From positions 233,803 to 295,802 of the forward strand of contig JBBHKE010001776.1 in the NCBI GenBank assembly GCA_037447655.1: a stretch of 62,000 nt of DNA, written 5' to 3'. Under the pieces are notes generated by a model. That model saw only the letters and a program-made list of their open reading frames with translations, was not told the DNA's origin and did not search any database. How positions within the stretch are numbered: the stretch's first letter is position 1; each line of letters starts with the position of its first letter. Positions 12,222 through 24,219 of the stretch are shown here, in pieces. The stretch is from Zygnema cylindricum (Eukaryota > Streptophyta > Zygnematophyceae > Zygnematales > Zygnemataceae). The position numbers were made by a program, and so were the translations under genes.

Positions 12222-12835
12222 GTTTCTCGACGTCTTATTGCTCATAGAAGTTGCTTTGCTCGTGCAACAAGTTCTTCCTGCAATTTAATTAACACACCAA
12301 ACCAAACCATTATTTGTCACATGGTTATTTTGTGAATGTGACCCTCATGAGGTAACCACAAAAGAGATATTTATCATCACGTCAAGGGTAATCGTACAAT
12401 TTTTATGAGTAACCGTAAGTACAATTAATCAAAAAAATGTATAGGTTGTATGATTTACCCTCAAATCAAGGGTAAAACTTTGATGGTGTACTAAACCTAT
12501 CGTCTATTAGATCCCAAATTAACGAATAAACATGGTAAGACTTGAAAAACGATAAACCTTAAAAGCGTAGGCTACATCACCAAAAAAATAAAATAAAACA
12601 ATCACATAACCCGAGCTAGTTGTGACAATATATAGCGAATCTCAAAACAAATCAGAATGCTGAAATTAAGAAAAAGGTGAAGGATAAGCTGAATCAATTA
12701 AGGCAACAATAGAAGTCTCTGACTACAAGATCATGTGGAGATAAAAATTAAAGAATTTGCCAAGCTCTTAGGATATTTTATCCAGATATGCATTAGACAT
12801 GCATTCCTTCTACATCAGCTACATGCAAAAGGAAC

Positions 12836-13014
12836 AATAATAAAAATAACGAAAATGACGACGAACATGATATGAATGAAATTAATGTTGATAATGACAA
12901 TAGCGATTATAATGATAAAAATGATAAAAATGATACGGATGATAACAATGATAATAATGACAATAATGGTAATAATGATATAATTATAATAATGATAATG
13001 ATGATGCAATAATT
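12836..13014. repeat. AT-rich trinucleotide tract (AAT/ATG)
   Basis: Imperfect repeats of 'aatgataat'. It lies downstream of the DDA1-like gene on the minus strand. The poly-Ile/Val frame across it is not a protein. Confidence 0.8.
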
Positions 13015-13277
13015 TCAGCATGTATTTTCACGTCTTCAATTAAACAAGACAACAAACTAATTTAGCCAAGATTGAGAAGGAAAAGTTCAAGTTGGAGACA
13101 GTTCATTCTCAATACCATAGAAGAATAATCAGACTCGATTTGAAACGAAAAGAAAACCGAAACAAAAAGAGTCGATAGACATTTACAGAAAGTCAGCAAA
13201 AGTTAAAAACGCATTCACAAGCTCTAATTGACAACCAAACACAGGTTCTTTCTCTTTGAAACGGTAGTATTATCACA

Positions 13278-15491
13278 TCAGAAACATGATTTTTTTTGGA
13301 AGATTTGGAGAATGTGAACATAATTTCTTATTTCACAAATACATGACTTAGTCATATATCGAAAAAGCGTGTTTTCATCGTACTTGAATAGAAAAAAAGA
13401 GCTTTGGAGGAAGTTTATCACCTTTTTTCCTCTGGCAGAGGCCCCCAGTTCTTTCAATAAAGTCCGTAATCGATCCACTGTCATTGCTTGCAATTCTCGT
13501 TCAGATAAAGTACCACCACTACCTCCTGCAAAAAACTCACCTCCAATATACTCTATTTAGATAAAAAATAAAATAAACCACAGCATAAAACTTAAAAGGT
13601 TTTTTGCTTTTAAGTTAGTTTGCAAACTCAAAAAAATAATGAATTGTGGGCAGGGTATTGGAGTCGTAACAAGATAATCGGAAATGGATTGAAAAAATCT
13701 TAACCTGCAGTTTCCTCATATTTTGTTTGTTTTGATCGCTATTTTGACAAACTTCCTTTCATAAAACCAGTTTCAATAATAAGGGAAACAAAGTGAATAG
13801 CTCACTAAAACTAACCAAGGCATCTACTCAACCAGGATTCACCATTTAACCATGAATTGTCAGACACTGGATAACCAAACAATGAGAACGAAAAAGACGA
13901 GAGGGAAATCATAAAGATTTCCAGATGTAAAAAGACCAAAATGAGCAACAGAAGTCAAAAAGTAGCCAACAGGTAAGATGCTACCTCAACTGAGCTTGTT
14001 GCTTTCCTACAGAGACAAGTACAAAGAATTTTTCTTCTACAAAATACAATCATGTCGTAAATTAAGTACAACAAACTTTCTTAGACCTTTCAGGTTAAAA
14101 GTAGCTGGGGTTCACTATTACTCCATAAATAGGCGGAACTTCAAAAAGTACCTTTCCCAGGGTTATGCCTTTTGGTAGGGGGCATATCCCCATTTCCTCC
14201 TTCCGCCGATCTGTTCACCAGTCAGCAAAGAGCATGCCTTAGTTCCATAAACATCCTTTAGCCGTTTTTTCGTCCATCCGGAAAGCAACAACCATCCTAA
14301 CCTTCTAAGGTCAGTATCTACTATACGTTAACAATCTCCCATATTTGTGACGTGTCCATCAAACAAAACAAAGCTATTATATAACAAATTGGTTATCATA
14401 TATCATAACTTATTTTATTAAGAGCTGGATAGTAAATGGAAAACATTGAACTTAGTCATAATGGAAGAGAGGAAGCACCGTACCTCTTTCCCTTGAGATC
14501 TTCTCCAGTCTTGCCTCCTCTAGCCTCCTTCACCTTGGAAGCTTCCTCCCGATTTTTTTTCAAAGAAAGTGCCCGAATCAAAATATTAGTGGAGTCTGTG
14601 CGAATAACCTGATCATCTGAGAAATTCAACACAATTCCTTTCAGTTCTTATTTATTTAACTCAAGAGTAATACAAATGCAAGTGTGAGACACTGAAGTTG
14701 CCCAAAAAAAAATTGTAAGCACAAAAATCAAGTGAAGAGAGCAAGACAGATGGAAGGGGGGTGAGGGTGTCGGAGAGAGAGAGCGAGAGGGGGAGTGTGA
14801 GGAACAAAGGGCGAGAATGAGGAAGAGAGGGAGAGGAGAGCAGGGAGAGAGAGAGAGGGGAGAGGGGAGAGGGGAGAGAGGGGAGAGAGAGGGGAAGAGA
14901 GAGAGAGAGAGAGAGAGAGGGAGGAAGATGGAGGAAAAAAACAGATAAGAAAGAGAGAGCAGGAGTCCAAATTGAACAGTGAGAGAGCTGGCGAAATTGG
15001 ACAAAAAACTGCTAGCTAAGGTTTATCGGTGTTAATGTGAAATTTAAAATATACAATATTAGTTTAGAGCAGGGAGACATAGCAGATCGTAGTTCGTTCC
15101 TCAAATAGAGTTGCTAACTATACTTTATGATTAACAATGGCCAGTGTACTTTTCAAAACTGTCTTACTTTTCAAAGGTGATTTAATTTTCCAACTGGCTT
15201 ACCTGGTGGCCGCGTGTCATGGTCGCACAAGTAGACAGACAACTCGCCCTGTAAAAGCCAAATAGGTGTAAAACAAAATCAATGAATAACAAAAAAATAC
15301 ACATTAACTTTCAAGCTCGTGATGAGTAGACAGTGCAGCAAAAAAAAGGCCTTAAAATAAACAGAACAAGCATTTCTACAGGACAACAAGGCTAGATTAG
15401 CAAAGGAGAAAAAGGAAAAGGTGCAAACCGGTCCAATCGTTGCTGCTTTTGTCAAGTTTCCTCTGCAGGGAAGGTCAGCTAGAAAAGCCAT
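13278..15491 (-). CDS. DDA1: DDA1-like protein (DET1/DDB1-associated) with C-terminal SAP motif
   Basis: DDA1 is a small subunit of CUL4-DDB1-DET1 ubiquitin ligase complexes. Exon 1 (15491-15429) encodes MAFLADLPCRGNLTKAATIG, the family's short 'FLxxLP' start. Exon 2 (15248-15203) encodes GELSVYLCDHDTRPP. Exon 3 (from 14616) encodes DQVIRTDSTNILIRALSLKK, the conserved 'ItTexTNILIR' core, then a Lys/Glu-rich tail. Phases agree across exons 1-3. Exon 4 starts at 13525 and encodes LSERELQAMTVDRLRTLLKE followed by LGASARGKK, a SAP-type helix-turn-helix. Its junction fits only if exon 3 ends at 14479 (donor GTGCTT) rather than at the stronger GTACGG at 14483. The 3' end is unsettled: read-through to a stop at 13278, or splicing at 13421 to an exon near 13.2 kb. 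The DDA1 part is secure; the SAP linkage is inferred. Confidence 0.7.
14750..14947. repeat. (GA)n/(GGGAGA)n tract in intron 2 of the DDA1-like gene
   Basis: About 200 bases of purine repeat, entirely between exons 2 and 3. Confidence 0.85.
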
Positions 15492-16068
15492 CAAGAAATT
15501 TTGCAGCCGTTTCTCACTTTTCCAACAGCTTTAGATGCGAAGCACAAAAAAAAGGATTGAATTCCAAGTAGAAAGACAAAAAAATCGCTCCTTCCGTCTC
15601 TTACACTTAAAGAGTCCTTTAAGAAAAAGAATTGTGCGGTGAATGGATAAATTACTCTTTTCCTCGGAAGTCTCTGCAGAAAAACTGGGGAGTATCTTTA
15701 AGTCATTTGATTTGGCCATATGCCGACATGGCTGAACATGCCATCACTTTGCCACGTAAATTTGTGAACGACGCATGTCACATAATTAAAGTTGCTATGT
15801 TATTTAGTTTTATAGCGTGCGAAAAATTCGTACGACGTAGCACATAAATAGAGTGACAGAAATTGCTGCGCGACATATATCAGTTCAGGTGAATTCGTGC
15901 GAGATTTATACGAAACGTCTCCAGTTTTAGGGCGAACTTTTTACCGTGACTTGGTTCCGCCCAAAACCACCTGCTTCTTCCAATTGAAGGTGAAGTTAAG
16001 TTTTATTCTTTTAGGGTAAATTTTAGGGAATTGCTAATCGCAGAGACGATTTTTGCTGCGCGCAGGTA
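15492..16068. other. Upstream flank of the DDA1-like gene
   Basis: Presumed promoter and leader of the minus-strand DDA1-like gene. No recognisable site or other gene. Confidence 0.35.
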
Positions 16069-16267
16069 CACCTTGAATCGTTATGAGCGTAAAGAAATTA
16101 TTAGTGTAAAGAAAAAATTAGCGTCATTCATTCTAATTTAGTTCCAGGAGACGTGGCAGATTATGGTCCACGTCCTTAAATAGTGTAATTTATTATATTT
16201 AAGGTATCAATGTCAAAATTTTGCGGTGCCGATATAGAGTACATAAGGCTAATAACGATTCACGGTG
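16069..16267. mobile_element. Decayed short MITE (CACCG family)
   Basis: Left end TACACCTTGAATCGTTATGA and right end TAACGATTCACGGTGTA are diverged inverted repeats flanked by TA. 199 bases. Confidence 0.65.
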
Positions 16268-16854
16268 TACTACCCAAAATTTCAAAACGCAACGACAAAA
16301 AGGCGGCTGCAAACTTTGATTTGAGGGAGCGTGACGGGATTATTTCGGCGGATTCGCATCCACCCCTGGTGGAAGGGCACATGGTCCATGCGACGTGTAC
16401 GCACATTAGCGCGCGCTCATCGTGGATTTTTTTTATTTTCCACGCGGCCCATTTTAACACGTTCAGTGTGTGCAAAGTGTCCTCCCTGTGCACGGTCGCC
16501 ATACTGTAGGGTTGGTGATGTGGCGTCTCGGATAAAAAGTGTAGCGGTCACGTTTTAAGCCTACAACCCTGGAGATTCTTCTGTAAAGCTGTTTTTATTG
16601 TTTAAAAAAAACTCTTGTACGCACTTGTACGAAACGGTACGGCCCTCAATAAACAACCCTTCATTTTCGCTAATGAAAGTCCGCCCTAAGTAATTAAGTA
16701 TCTAGACTGGCATTATCGGTAAGTATTGGTGGTCCGATCGACATCGGAACCAAAAACTGAGGATTTCAGTTGAATGTGGGAAACCTCATAAAATCTCCGG
16801 TTCATTCCCTTTGATGTTTTCAAAATTAAAATGATGAATCTGGTTTATCAGGAT
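16268..16854. other. Unassigned DNA between MITE and tRNA
   Basis: A more GC-rich patch at about 16300-16510 has open frames on both strands. None resembles a known protein. Confidence 0.3.
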
Positions 16855-16926
16855 TGAACCTGACGTGAATCGAACACGCAACCTTCCGATCTGGAGTCGG
16901 ACGCGCTACCATTGCGCCACAGATCC
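16855..16926 (-). tRNA. trnW-CCA: tRNA-Trp (anticodon CCA)
   Basis: A 72-base cloverleaf without intron. The acceptor stem GGATCTG pairs with CAGGTTC (one G-T and one T-G pair), with discriminator A. The D arm is GCGC-AATGGTA-GCGC. The anticodon stem TCCGA/TCGGA holds the loop CTCCAGA, so the anticodon is CCA. The T arm GCGTG-TTCGATT-CACGT carries the B box GGTT..GTTCGATTC. It closely resembles plant nuclear tRNA-Trp. T-runs follow shortly downstream on the minus strand. Confidence 0.97.
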
Positions 16927-17990
16927 GGATGAGATTACTTAAGTAATTAAATTAAATACATATTATTTTGAATATATACAAATCCCGAGGATATTAAATG
17001 ATTGATTGTATCTGCACTACGACGAATGGGCGCTGTTCGATAAGTTGACAAAAAGTCATAAATGGAATGCATTCCGTCAATTTAGTGACGTTATCGACGT
17101 GCTATGCGGACCGACATCTACACAAGTGGACTTAAACTGCTGGCAACCTGTACCGTACGGCATCACTGAAGCTGTTCTATTTCACAAAACGTCAATTCAA
17201 CTAAATTTTTGGTAAAGAATGGAACTCGGCATCGCAACCGTCAACTAAACCTCAACTCAAATTGTACGGCCTAAACTGGATCAGCAATCGACGGTCGCAT
17301 TAATAGCGCAAACGACCACGAAAGGACAAAGGGAAGGTCAAAAGGTCATATCCCAGGAAGGCAGGACGAGAACCACCTGTAAGGTACAGTACAGTACAGT
17401 GCTGTACTGTAGTTCTGTCGAACATATGTCAGAGAGCGTCCTTTGGTCTTCCCGTGATTTGCGGTAGTAATATTTTGTCAGAAACTAAAGGCACTAAAAC
17501 CGCCGTGATTTCTGGTACTTGATCGAACAAAAGCGACTATTCAACGACTGCTCTTAAGTGCCACGTGGGCAGCATATGCAGTCGTCGTTTGAATTTTAGC
17601 GGTTTTCGAGACCGGATTTCAAGGTTAAACTGCTTCAAATCGTAACTTTGTTTAAGATCGGTTGGGATCCACATACCGTCGGACCAGAGAATAAAAAGTA
17701 CGAGCTCCAGAAAGAAGGACGGATGCATTCGGAAAAATAAAATTTTTAGAGTTCATACTATTGAAAAATACGAATATATAGTACGAAGGCTGGAAATTAG
17801 GGTTTGTTTTTCAACGCACGCCGTTTCACCTTCCTTGTAGGCCAAAGTTCCCGCCAGTTTTCCCGCCTACGTGACCACTCTGGAATCAAAAGGGAGCCAC
17901 GTGTAAGGCTTAGAGATTGCCACGTCCTCTCAAAAAATCTACGTCCTTCATTTGTTTTCCAATTTGGGTATTAGCTTTTTAAGACATACA
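16927..17990. other. Intergenic DNA, no gene seen
   Basis: Contains a short self-complementary GTACAGTACAGTACAG stretch near 17383-17410. Frames at 17006-17215 (plus) and 17537-17728 (minus) match nothing I recognise. Confidence 0.35.
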
Positions 17991-17999
17991 CACGTGCGG

Positions 18000-18930
18000 T
18001 AGAGTTGTAACACCAAAATCCTGGGAAATTTCTACTCTAATTCATGATTACCAAGAAATACCATTAATTCCTTACAACATTGCTGGAAACTTACATTATT
18101 AAACATTAAAAGATTATTGGTAAAATTAAGCAGAAAATTCAAATTGGACTTTTAATGCATTTGTGCTCCTCGTTACACTGAAATTCCGAATTTGCTCGAA
18201 TAATTTTCACAATTTTGAATCTTGACTTCACAAGTAAGGCAGATTTTAATCAACATTGATCACGTTTTTCCATGAGATTCCAAGCCATTATAGCAATTTC
18301 ATGGGATCGAGTTTCCAAACTTACTCTAATTCATTGGTTACCCAAAAAAAGATATAAGTTCATGCCGACATTTGATGAAATTTTAGCCAAAGATTTCCAA
18401 GGCATTTGTGCTCTCCAAAAATTAGAAAAAAAAACAAAATTTGCTCAATTCCAACACTAATTCGCGTGTTTCCAAGATAACCCAGATTCTGATCAACATT
18501 AATCTCATGTTGCCATGAAATTCTAAGGTACACCGTGTATCGCTATTAGTGTTAATGCTTTTTTCGCCACTTGAAACATCTTTTCTCCATACACACGTCC
18601 GATTGTTGATCTGACGGTTGCGATTGAAAGGCAAGATTCTCAGCTCCCAATTGGCGGTCTCAAATTGAAAATCGGACAATTGTGTACGGAGAAAAGATGT
18701 TTGAAGTGGCGGAAAAAATATTAACACTATTGGCGATACACGGTGTACTGTTGCAATTCATGGGATCGAATCTCCAAATCCACTCTACTTGATGTGCTCC
18801 AAAAAAAAAGCATAGGATCATGACAGCATTGGTAAATTTTAGCTAAATGTTGCTGAATTTTCAAGGCATTTGTGCATTAAGTAATGCTTCAACATCAATA
18901 ATTGTGTCTTCAAAAACAGCCCAGATTCAC
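18000..18930. repeat. Tandem repeat, about three diverged copies, period roughly 230-260 bp
   Basis: Each copy contains, in order, 'actctaattcat', a 'gacattt/gacattgg' region, 'aaattttagc', 'caaggcatttgtgc' and 'cagattctgatcaacatt'. The MITE at 18531-18745 interrupts one copy. Confidence 0.65.
18531..18745. mobile_element. Foldback MITE, 215 bp (CACCGTGTATCGC ends)
   Basis: Near-palindromic element: CACCGTGTATCGCTATTAGT at the left, GCGATACACGGTG at the right, TA on both sides. The inner arms also pair (CGCCACTTGAAACATC with its complement). Relatives: 33635-33861, 39716-39932 and, interrupted, 34486-35392. Confidence 0.85.
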
Positions 18931-19233
18931 ATCAACACCATGGGTTTTTGAGGCAAGTACACTTATAAGTTCTTTGTTAAGAAACTCAAAATTTTGGACT
19001 CGAGACTCGAGAGTTCAGCACTTAAAAAACTAGGAGCTCCACATTGTGAGTAGAAACTTAAAATTTTGACTCTTCACCCATAACTCAAAATTCTCAACCC
19101 TCAACTCTGAGTTCAGTTCCGAGCTCGGAATCTGAAACTTGTGAACTGTCAACTCTTGAGTTCAGATTCAGAAAAATAGTACTAAGACTAATTAGTAATA
19201 AGACTACTGATACTTAATATTATAATACAACTA

Positions 19234-19849
19234 CACCGCGAATCGTAATTAGAGTAATGAAAAAATTAGAGTAAAAAAACCAAAAAAAACAATTAGAGTA
19301 ATTGACGCTAATTTATGTGATAGAGCTTTTTCAACTATGAAGTTTACTCTAATTTATTTAGTTATTCTATATTGGGTTATGTCGGCGATAATTATGTGCG
19401 CGATAATTATGAACACTAAATTACGTAGACGTACAAAATGTGTCAGTCCGGTATAGTATTGACGTCATTATGACGCAAATAATATTTGTCGCATTGAATG
19501 TCAGTTAATGTTCACACTGACGACGATGCTGTCGACGGACGAGAGTTATGCGAACGGCTTTTTTTCGATGTGATTGATTTTTTTGTTTAGTGCGATTTCA
19601 CGTGCGAGCGCGATTCTATTAAGTCATTATTTGTACCTTTTACTTATAAAAGTACATTTTTGCACGGTCAGACGTCGTCCGTACTCCACACTATTTAAAA
19701 ATAACCTATATTATAATTTTTACGCTAATTAAACCTCACCTAAATTAGAATAATGAAAAAATTAGAATCGATTACTCTATTTGATGTAATAGAGTCGAAA
19801 TTTCGAGCGACCGAATTAGAGTAATTTACTCTAATTACGATTCGCGGTG
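19234..19849. mobile_element. MITE, CACCGCGAATCG ends, about 616 bp
   Basis: Inverted ends CACCGCGAATCGTAATTAGA and TCTAATTACGATTCGCGGTG, TA flanked (19232-19233, 19850-19851). Opposite in orientation to the copies at 37689-38745 and 39207-39707. Confidence 0.85.
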
Positions 19850-19851
19850 TA

Positions 19852-21297
19852 GTAGTAATTAGTTCTGAACTTGGAACTCTGGGCAATAAAGAGTTCAAAA
19901 CCTGAAACATTTGAACTTTATGCTAAAAAAAATCATAAATCATAATCAAAATCAAAAACTGACTAGCTGATAAAATGAATTACTCTATTAATCATACTTC
20001 GTAATTTTTTCTGGTAGTATCTGACATTCTAAAACGAAATTTAGGCAGAATTCAAAAAGAAACGCAGAATTCAGTGTCTTCTTTTGAGAAAAATACTGTA
20101 GAGTAGTTTTCACACTATGTTAAATTAACAAAATAAGCGATGTATTTAGACTGTTTCAGATTTGTTGAGCAATTGTAAAATTCCAGAAGTCCACAGTTAC
20201 ACAATTACAGAACATGACAATTTCACAAGAGAAACAAACAAAGCAAAAAAAAAACAAAATGAAGGATATTGCGTCAAAGAATTGACGAAGCGTGTCAGAT
20301 AAAAAAAGATAAAAAACAAGAAAAAAAACTGAAAGAGAAATAAAAAGAAAAAGAAAACCAAAACCAAAACTGAATAATTGCACATTTTACGAATTAAGAA
20401 AAAACAAAACAAAATAAGCATAGAACATCAGAAAAACTGAAAGAGAAAAATAAAATACTCTGTAATTTCTCCATAGTTTATTAAAACACAAAACAAAACA
20501 AAAAATATGAAATATAAAAATATATATATATATGAGGAAAATACACCACTTATCTCCTGAAGATTTTGTTCCTACATTATAATAAGAATTATCTTATCTG
20601 AAATCCACACTATTTTTTACTACTAATCGGAAAGGAGATAACTGGAGGAAAGTTCCTACAAGAATTTAGCCATTTAAAACCCTTTTAAATAAAAATAAAT
20701 TCCTGCAACTTTCTTTGTTTTCAACTCTTCTAAAATTTCCCTTTTTCCCCATTTATTTGTTCTCTCTATTTTAAAAAAAAAATGAGCTACTTTCTGATGA
20801 AAGTACAGACTTTTGTCCTTTTCCTACAAGACAAAAAAAGTGGGTCAAAAACCATGCTCTACAACTTAAAAAAAAAAAAAATTGAGAATACCCATGATAC
20901 ACGTAAATATAAAACTACATATTAAAAAATCATACCCTTAAAAAAATAAGAATACTAGAATTTAGATGGTCAACTTTCGTTGACATTTCAGCTTTTCTAG
21001 ATTTGGTACAAAAACGATTTCCTCGCTACACAAAATTATATAAAAAAAAGAAGAAAGCCCCAAAATAAAAATACAATTTCCCCAAAATCCACCAGTTTCC
21101 CTCAAAAATCAATTAAATTCCTTAAACCGAAATTAATCAAAATTTCTTCCTCGAAACCGGTTCGGCTTCTTCCCCAAAAGGTACAATCCACCACTTTCTC
21201 CATACGATCACTCAATTCGTCCGTACGCCCAACCATCTCCTTCCGTGCAACCACCCAACCATCTCCTTCCGTACAATCACCCAACCAACCAACCACC
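19852..21297. other. A-rich DNA 3' of the expansin gene
   Basis: Strongly A-rich, with a short (TA)n near 20520. Phe-rich minus-strand frames at 20156-20421 come from A-runs. This is the expected 3' untranslated and flanking region of the expansin gene; no polyadenylation signal can be fixed. Confidence 0.4.
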
Positions 21298-22137
21298 TCA
21301 ATTAATCTGTCCGTACACCGCGGTAACTTTTTTCCTCGACTGCGCCATCGTGACCCTCACTCTCGTATTTCCATCGAACTGCAATTTCCCCAAAAAAGTA
21401 AAATGCATTCCCCACGTCCTCTGCCCCTTGTACCATTTTTGTCGGTTACTGGGTCTTGCCGACACCTCAAGAATCGACCCGATCCCCGGCGTGTCGTAAA
21501 TGACGATATCGTGCCAAAAATCGTGCGACCCCGGTCCGACCGTCCACTTGGCCCGATTTTTTTGACAATTGACGCGTCTCCACTGTATATTAATAATCCC
21601 CGCATTCGGTTCGGCGATTTTATTGAATGTTCGAGGCGCGAGATCGAAGTGATTATTCGGCCAACCCTCGGGTCGGTCGCCGGGTACGTCGTAATCCGTA
21701 ATCCGTACAACTACGGATTTCGCGCCTTTGCGACAAAAGACAAGGCGTCCGTACCGTGGCTGACGTATGCATTTGACTTGGTAGCATTGGCCGCAGGCGG
21801 CTCCCACGAAGCTTCCGGTGCCAGCTGTCAGGTAATTAGAGAATCGGGGATCGGGAGTCGCGGCGTAGTCGATTTTGTTAACGACACCCCAAGGGTATCC
21901 GCAAGCTCCGGAAGATCCGCCAGTGAAATCGTACCACGTGGCACTGCCGTAGTACCATTTTTTGTCGCCAGCCGGGGCGGGTTGGTACGGATAGTTGAAG
22001 TCCCAGTTGACATTGGGGAGGTTGACTTTTTCGGCGGCGAGGACAGGGGAGATGGGGAGGAGGGAGAGGGAGAGGGAGAGGAAGAGGGAGAGGGAGAGGG
22101 AGGGGAGAAGAGAGGGGAAGAGAAGAGGAGGAGACAT
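21298..22137 (-). CDS. Expansin (secreted cell-wall loosening protein)
   Basis: Single-exon gene, 279 residues. Expansins loosen plant cell walls non-enzymatically at the cellulose-hemicellulose interface. Residues 1-34 look like a signal peptide ending SPVLA, with a core of Ser-Leu repeats (about 13-26). The double-psi barrel domain spans roughly 45-192: SATWYD (65-70), GACGYPWG (77-84), CGQCYQVKC (115-123), HFDLAPRTFNKIA (163-175) and INIQWRRVNC (182-191). Six cysteines match the domain's usual set, and the HFD aspartate is kept. The C-terminal carbohydrate-binding domain runs from about 195 to 279 and includes WYKGQRTWGMHF. The residues around 146-165 differ from land-plant EXPA/EXPB patterns as I recall them, so the subfamily is not assigned. 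Local GC content is higher than the flanks. Confidence 0.93.
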   Translation of the reverse strand: MSPPLLFPSLLPSLSLSLFLSLSLSLLPISPVLAAEKVNLPNVNWDFNYPYQPAPAGDKKWYYGSATWYDFTGGSSGACGYPWGVVNKIDYAATPDPRFSNYLTAGTGSFVGAACGQCYQVKCIRQPRYGRLVFCRKGAKSVVVRITDYDVPGDRPEGWPNNHFDLAPRTFNKIAEPNAGIINIQWRRVNCQKNRAKWTVGPGSHDFWHDIVIYDTPGIGSILEVSARPSNRQKWYKGQRTWGMHFTFLGKLQFDGNTRVRVTMAQSRKKVTAVYGQIN

Positions 22138-22300
22138 GGTTGGTTTTCAGTTTGAAGGCAGGACTTGGGAGTTTCTTTTTCCGGAGGGGGAGGGAGGGGG
22201 AGAGGGAAGGAGAGGGAAGGAGAGGGATGGAGAGGGAAGGAGAGGGATGGAGAGGGAAGGAGAGGGAAGGAGAGGGAAGGGAGTTAGGAGGAGGGAAGGG
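22045..22300. repeat. Purine hexamer repeat at the 5' end of the expansin gene
   Basis: GGGAGA-type repeats within the first 30 or so codons (22045-22130), then a second array built on 'ggagagggaagg' at 22190-22290 just upstream of the start codon. On the sense (minus) strand it is a CT-rich tract. Confidence 0.85.
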
Positions 22301-23731
22301 AGCGGTTTGAGGTTGAGAAGGGGGATGCGGGGCGCTTTGTACTCTTTGGCTAGACGAGTGGAGAGAAAATGTCGGCGGAGGCGTCGGAGAGATTGTCGGC
22401 GCGATTCTGCGCAGGTACAGCCGAAATTTCTGTGCGACAAAAAGGAAGATTCAAATTTGTACGGAGTCGCAGGCGTGGCATCGTACGAAGGCGACAAAAA
22501 GGAGCGACCGATTGAACACGTGTTCGAGGAATTTGAGAGGTACGTACGGAAAGCTCCTTCGGCGCGCCAGATCATATTTCCGGAGACCGCGGCGGGAAAG
22601 ACGGAAGCTGGCAAAGGAAAATTAGGTGATGACGTGGCAGGATTTGAATTTATGTTACGTAAGGATCCATTGGCCAATCTGACCGGGCTACGAGGATTCT
22701 GTACGTAATGAGACCTGCCAGATTGTGCCAGAACTACACGAGATCAGCGGCTGACTTTAAGATTTGAAGGAGTTATCTCGACCAATGGAAATCGCGGACT
22801 TAAAGAGTATGTGACGTCACAGTCTCGACATTGGGATGACATTGATGGCTAGCACCGACTATATAGTGTCCGGTAAAAGTGATAAAACGTACGGATTATA
22901 AAAATAGAAGAGGTACGGTTTCAAAGCTGGAGAAAGAAGCGACAAAAGCTTTAAAAAGGAAAGCGAAAGACGATCGCTGTCATCTGGACAGGTCAGATAC
23001 TCAGTTATTTATAGAGACGTACTAAAAGTACGGAAAGTACGCAAAATCGTATCGATTGCTTTTGCAAGCAGGCAGAATCTTATCCTTCGAGCCACTCATA
23101 ATCGTCTGTTACACGTGTGATAAGGCAGAAAGGACTCAGGATTGCATCTACCTGTTGGATCCTTCTGGCCAATGACCGCGCTAGCTGGACACAGGACTGC
23201 TGCTCAGCTGCACGTGGCGAGCCCTAATTATCTAATAGGCGTTTTCTATTGGCGCATGGAGAACCTAATTTGTCGGGTAGTGACCCAGAAGCGACAAAGC
23301 TCGCCGAGAAATTCGGCTCTGAAGAGTGCAAATAAATGAAGCGCGCCGATATATATTCAGATTCCCTGATTTGTCGGCAGATCCTCAAATGATATGCAAA
23401 AAAAAAAAAAAAAACGAGCGGTTCAAAAATGCCGAGGTTCTGAGGAGGACCCCAGTACAGTCCAACGTGAAATCCGGAAGCTGTTGAACATAATGGAGTC
23501 AGGCGGATGGATCCAAGAAAACTGATATTTTGAGATCATGGAAATGATCCGGGTCCACCGAAAATCGCAAGTTGCGCTGGAGCATAGACGCAACTTCGGG
23601 AAATTTACGGCGCGGATACGGTAAGTTTAGCCGGATTTACCCACGTGGCAGTACTGAGGGGCTCATCGACGTCCTACACTCATCCATTTCCAAAAGCGAC
23701 ACAAAATTGCCGCTTCCGAGACATACAACTA
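22301..23731. other. Upstream flank of expansin, no second gene identified
   Basis: Open frames on both strands at 22147-22708 are driven by the purine repeat and local GC. Beyond 22750 nothing coding is recognised. Confidence 0.4.
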
Positions 23732-24219
23732 CACCGTGAATCGCTATTAGCGTAATGAAATAGATAGCGTAATGAAACAATTAGCGTACTTTACGGTAAA
23801 TTGTGTTTTTTCGGGTACACCATGATACTATTTATCATGTACTCTAATTTGTAAACTGCTTTGTAAAAATTTTCAGCACATAATATGTCCACACTAAAAC
23901 ATATATATGTACGAAACTGTTCATTTCGTACGCCGTCGCGTTTTTTTGACATCTGCGTATGCCGGAAAATATTTACGCAATTATATATTATTATATTTTC
24001 TGTACTTTTAAGTTTAAAAATGTACGAAATAGTACAGATCTGGCAGTCCGTACACCACACTATTTAAAAGGGAACTAAATTACAGTTATGAACCGCATTG
24101 AGCGGGGTACCTCAAATAACGTGCAAAAACATTTAGCGTACTTTATTCTATTTGAGAATTTGCCCAAAAAAAAGGGGTACCCCAATTAGCGTCATGTACG
24201 CTAATAGCGATTCGCGGTG
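23732..24219. mobile_element. MITE, CACCGTGAATCG ends, 488 bp
   Basis: Left CACCGTGAATCGCTATTAGC and right GCTAATAGCGATTCGCGGTG, flanked by TA at 23730-23731 and 24220-24221. Confidence 0.85.

Noticed and set aside
13183-13215. Alternative terminal exon for the DDA1-like gene (LVNAFLTFADFL then stop)
   Set aside because: Would complete a SAP helix, but so does reading through exon 4; the acceptor is weak. Mentioned but not annotated as an exon.
21403-22155. 250-codon plus-strand frame opposite the expansin
   Set aside because: Shadow of the expansin coding strand; the minus-strand frame contains the complete double-psi barrel motifs.
22147-22677. 176-codon minus-strand frame upstream of the expansin
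   Set aside because: Half is Ser/Pro/Leu repeat from the purine tract and the rest matches nothing; more likely leader or promoter DNA.
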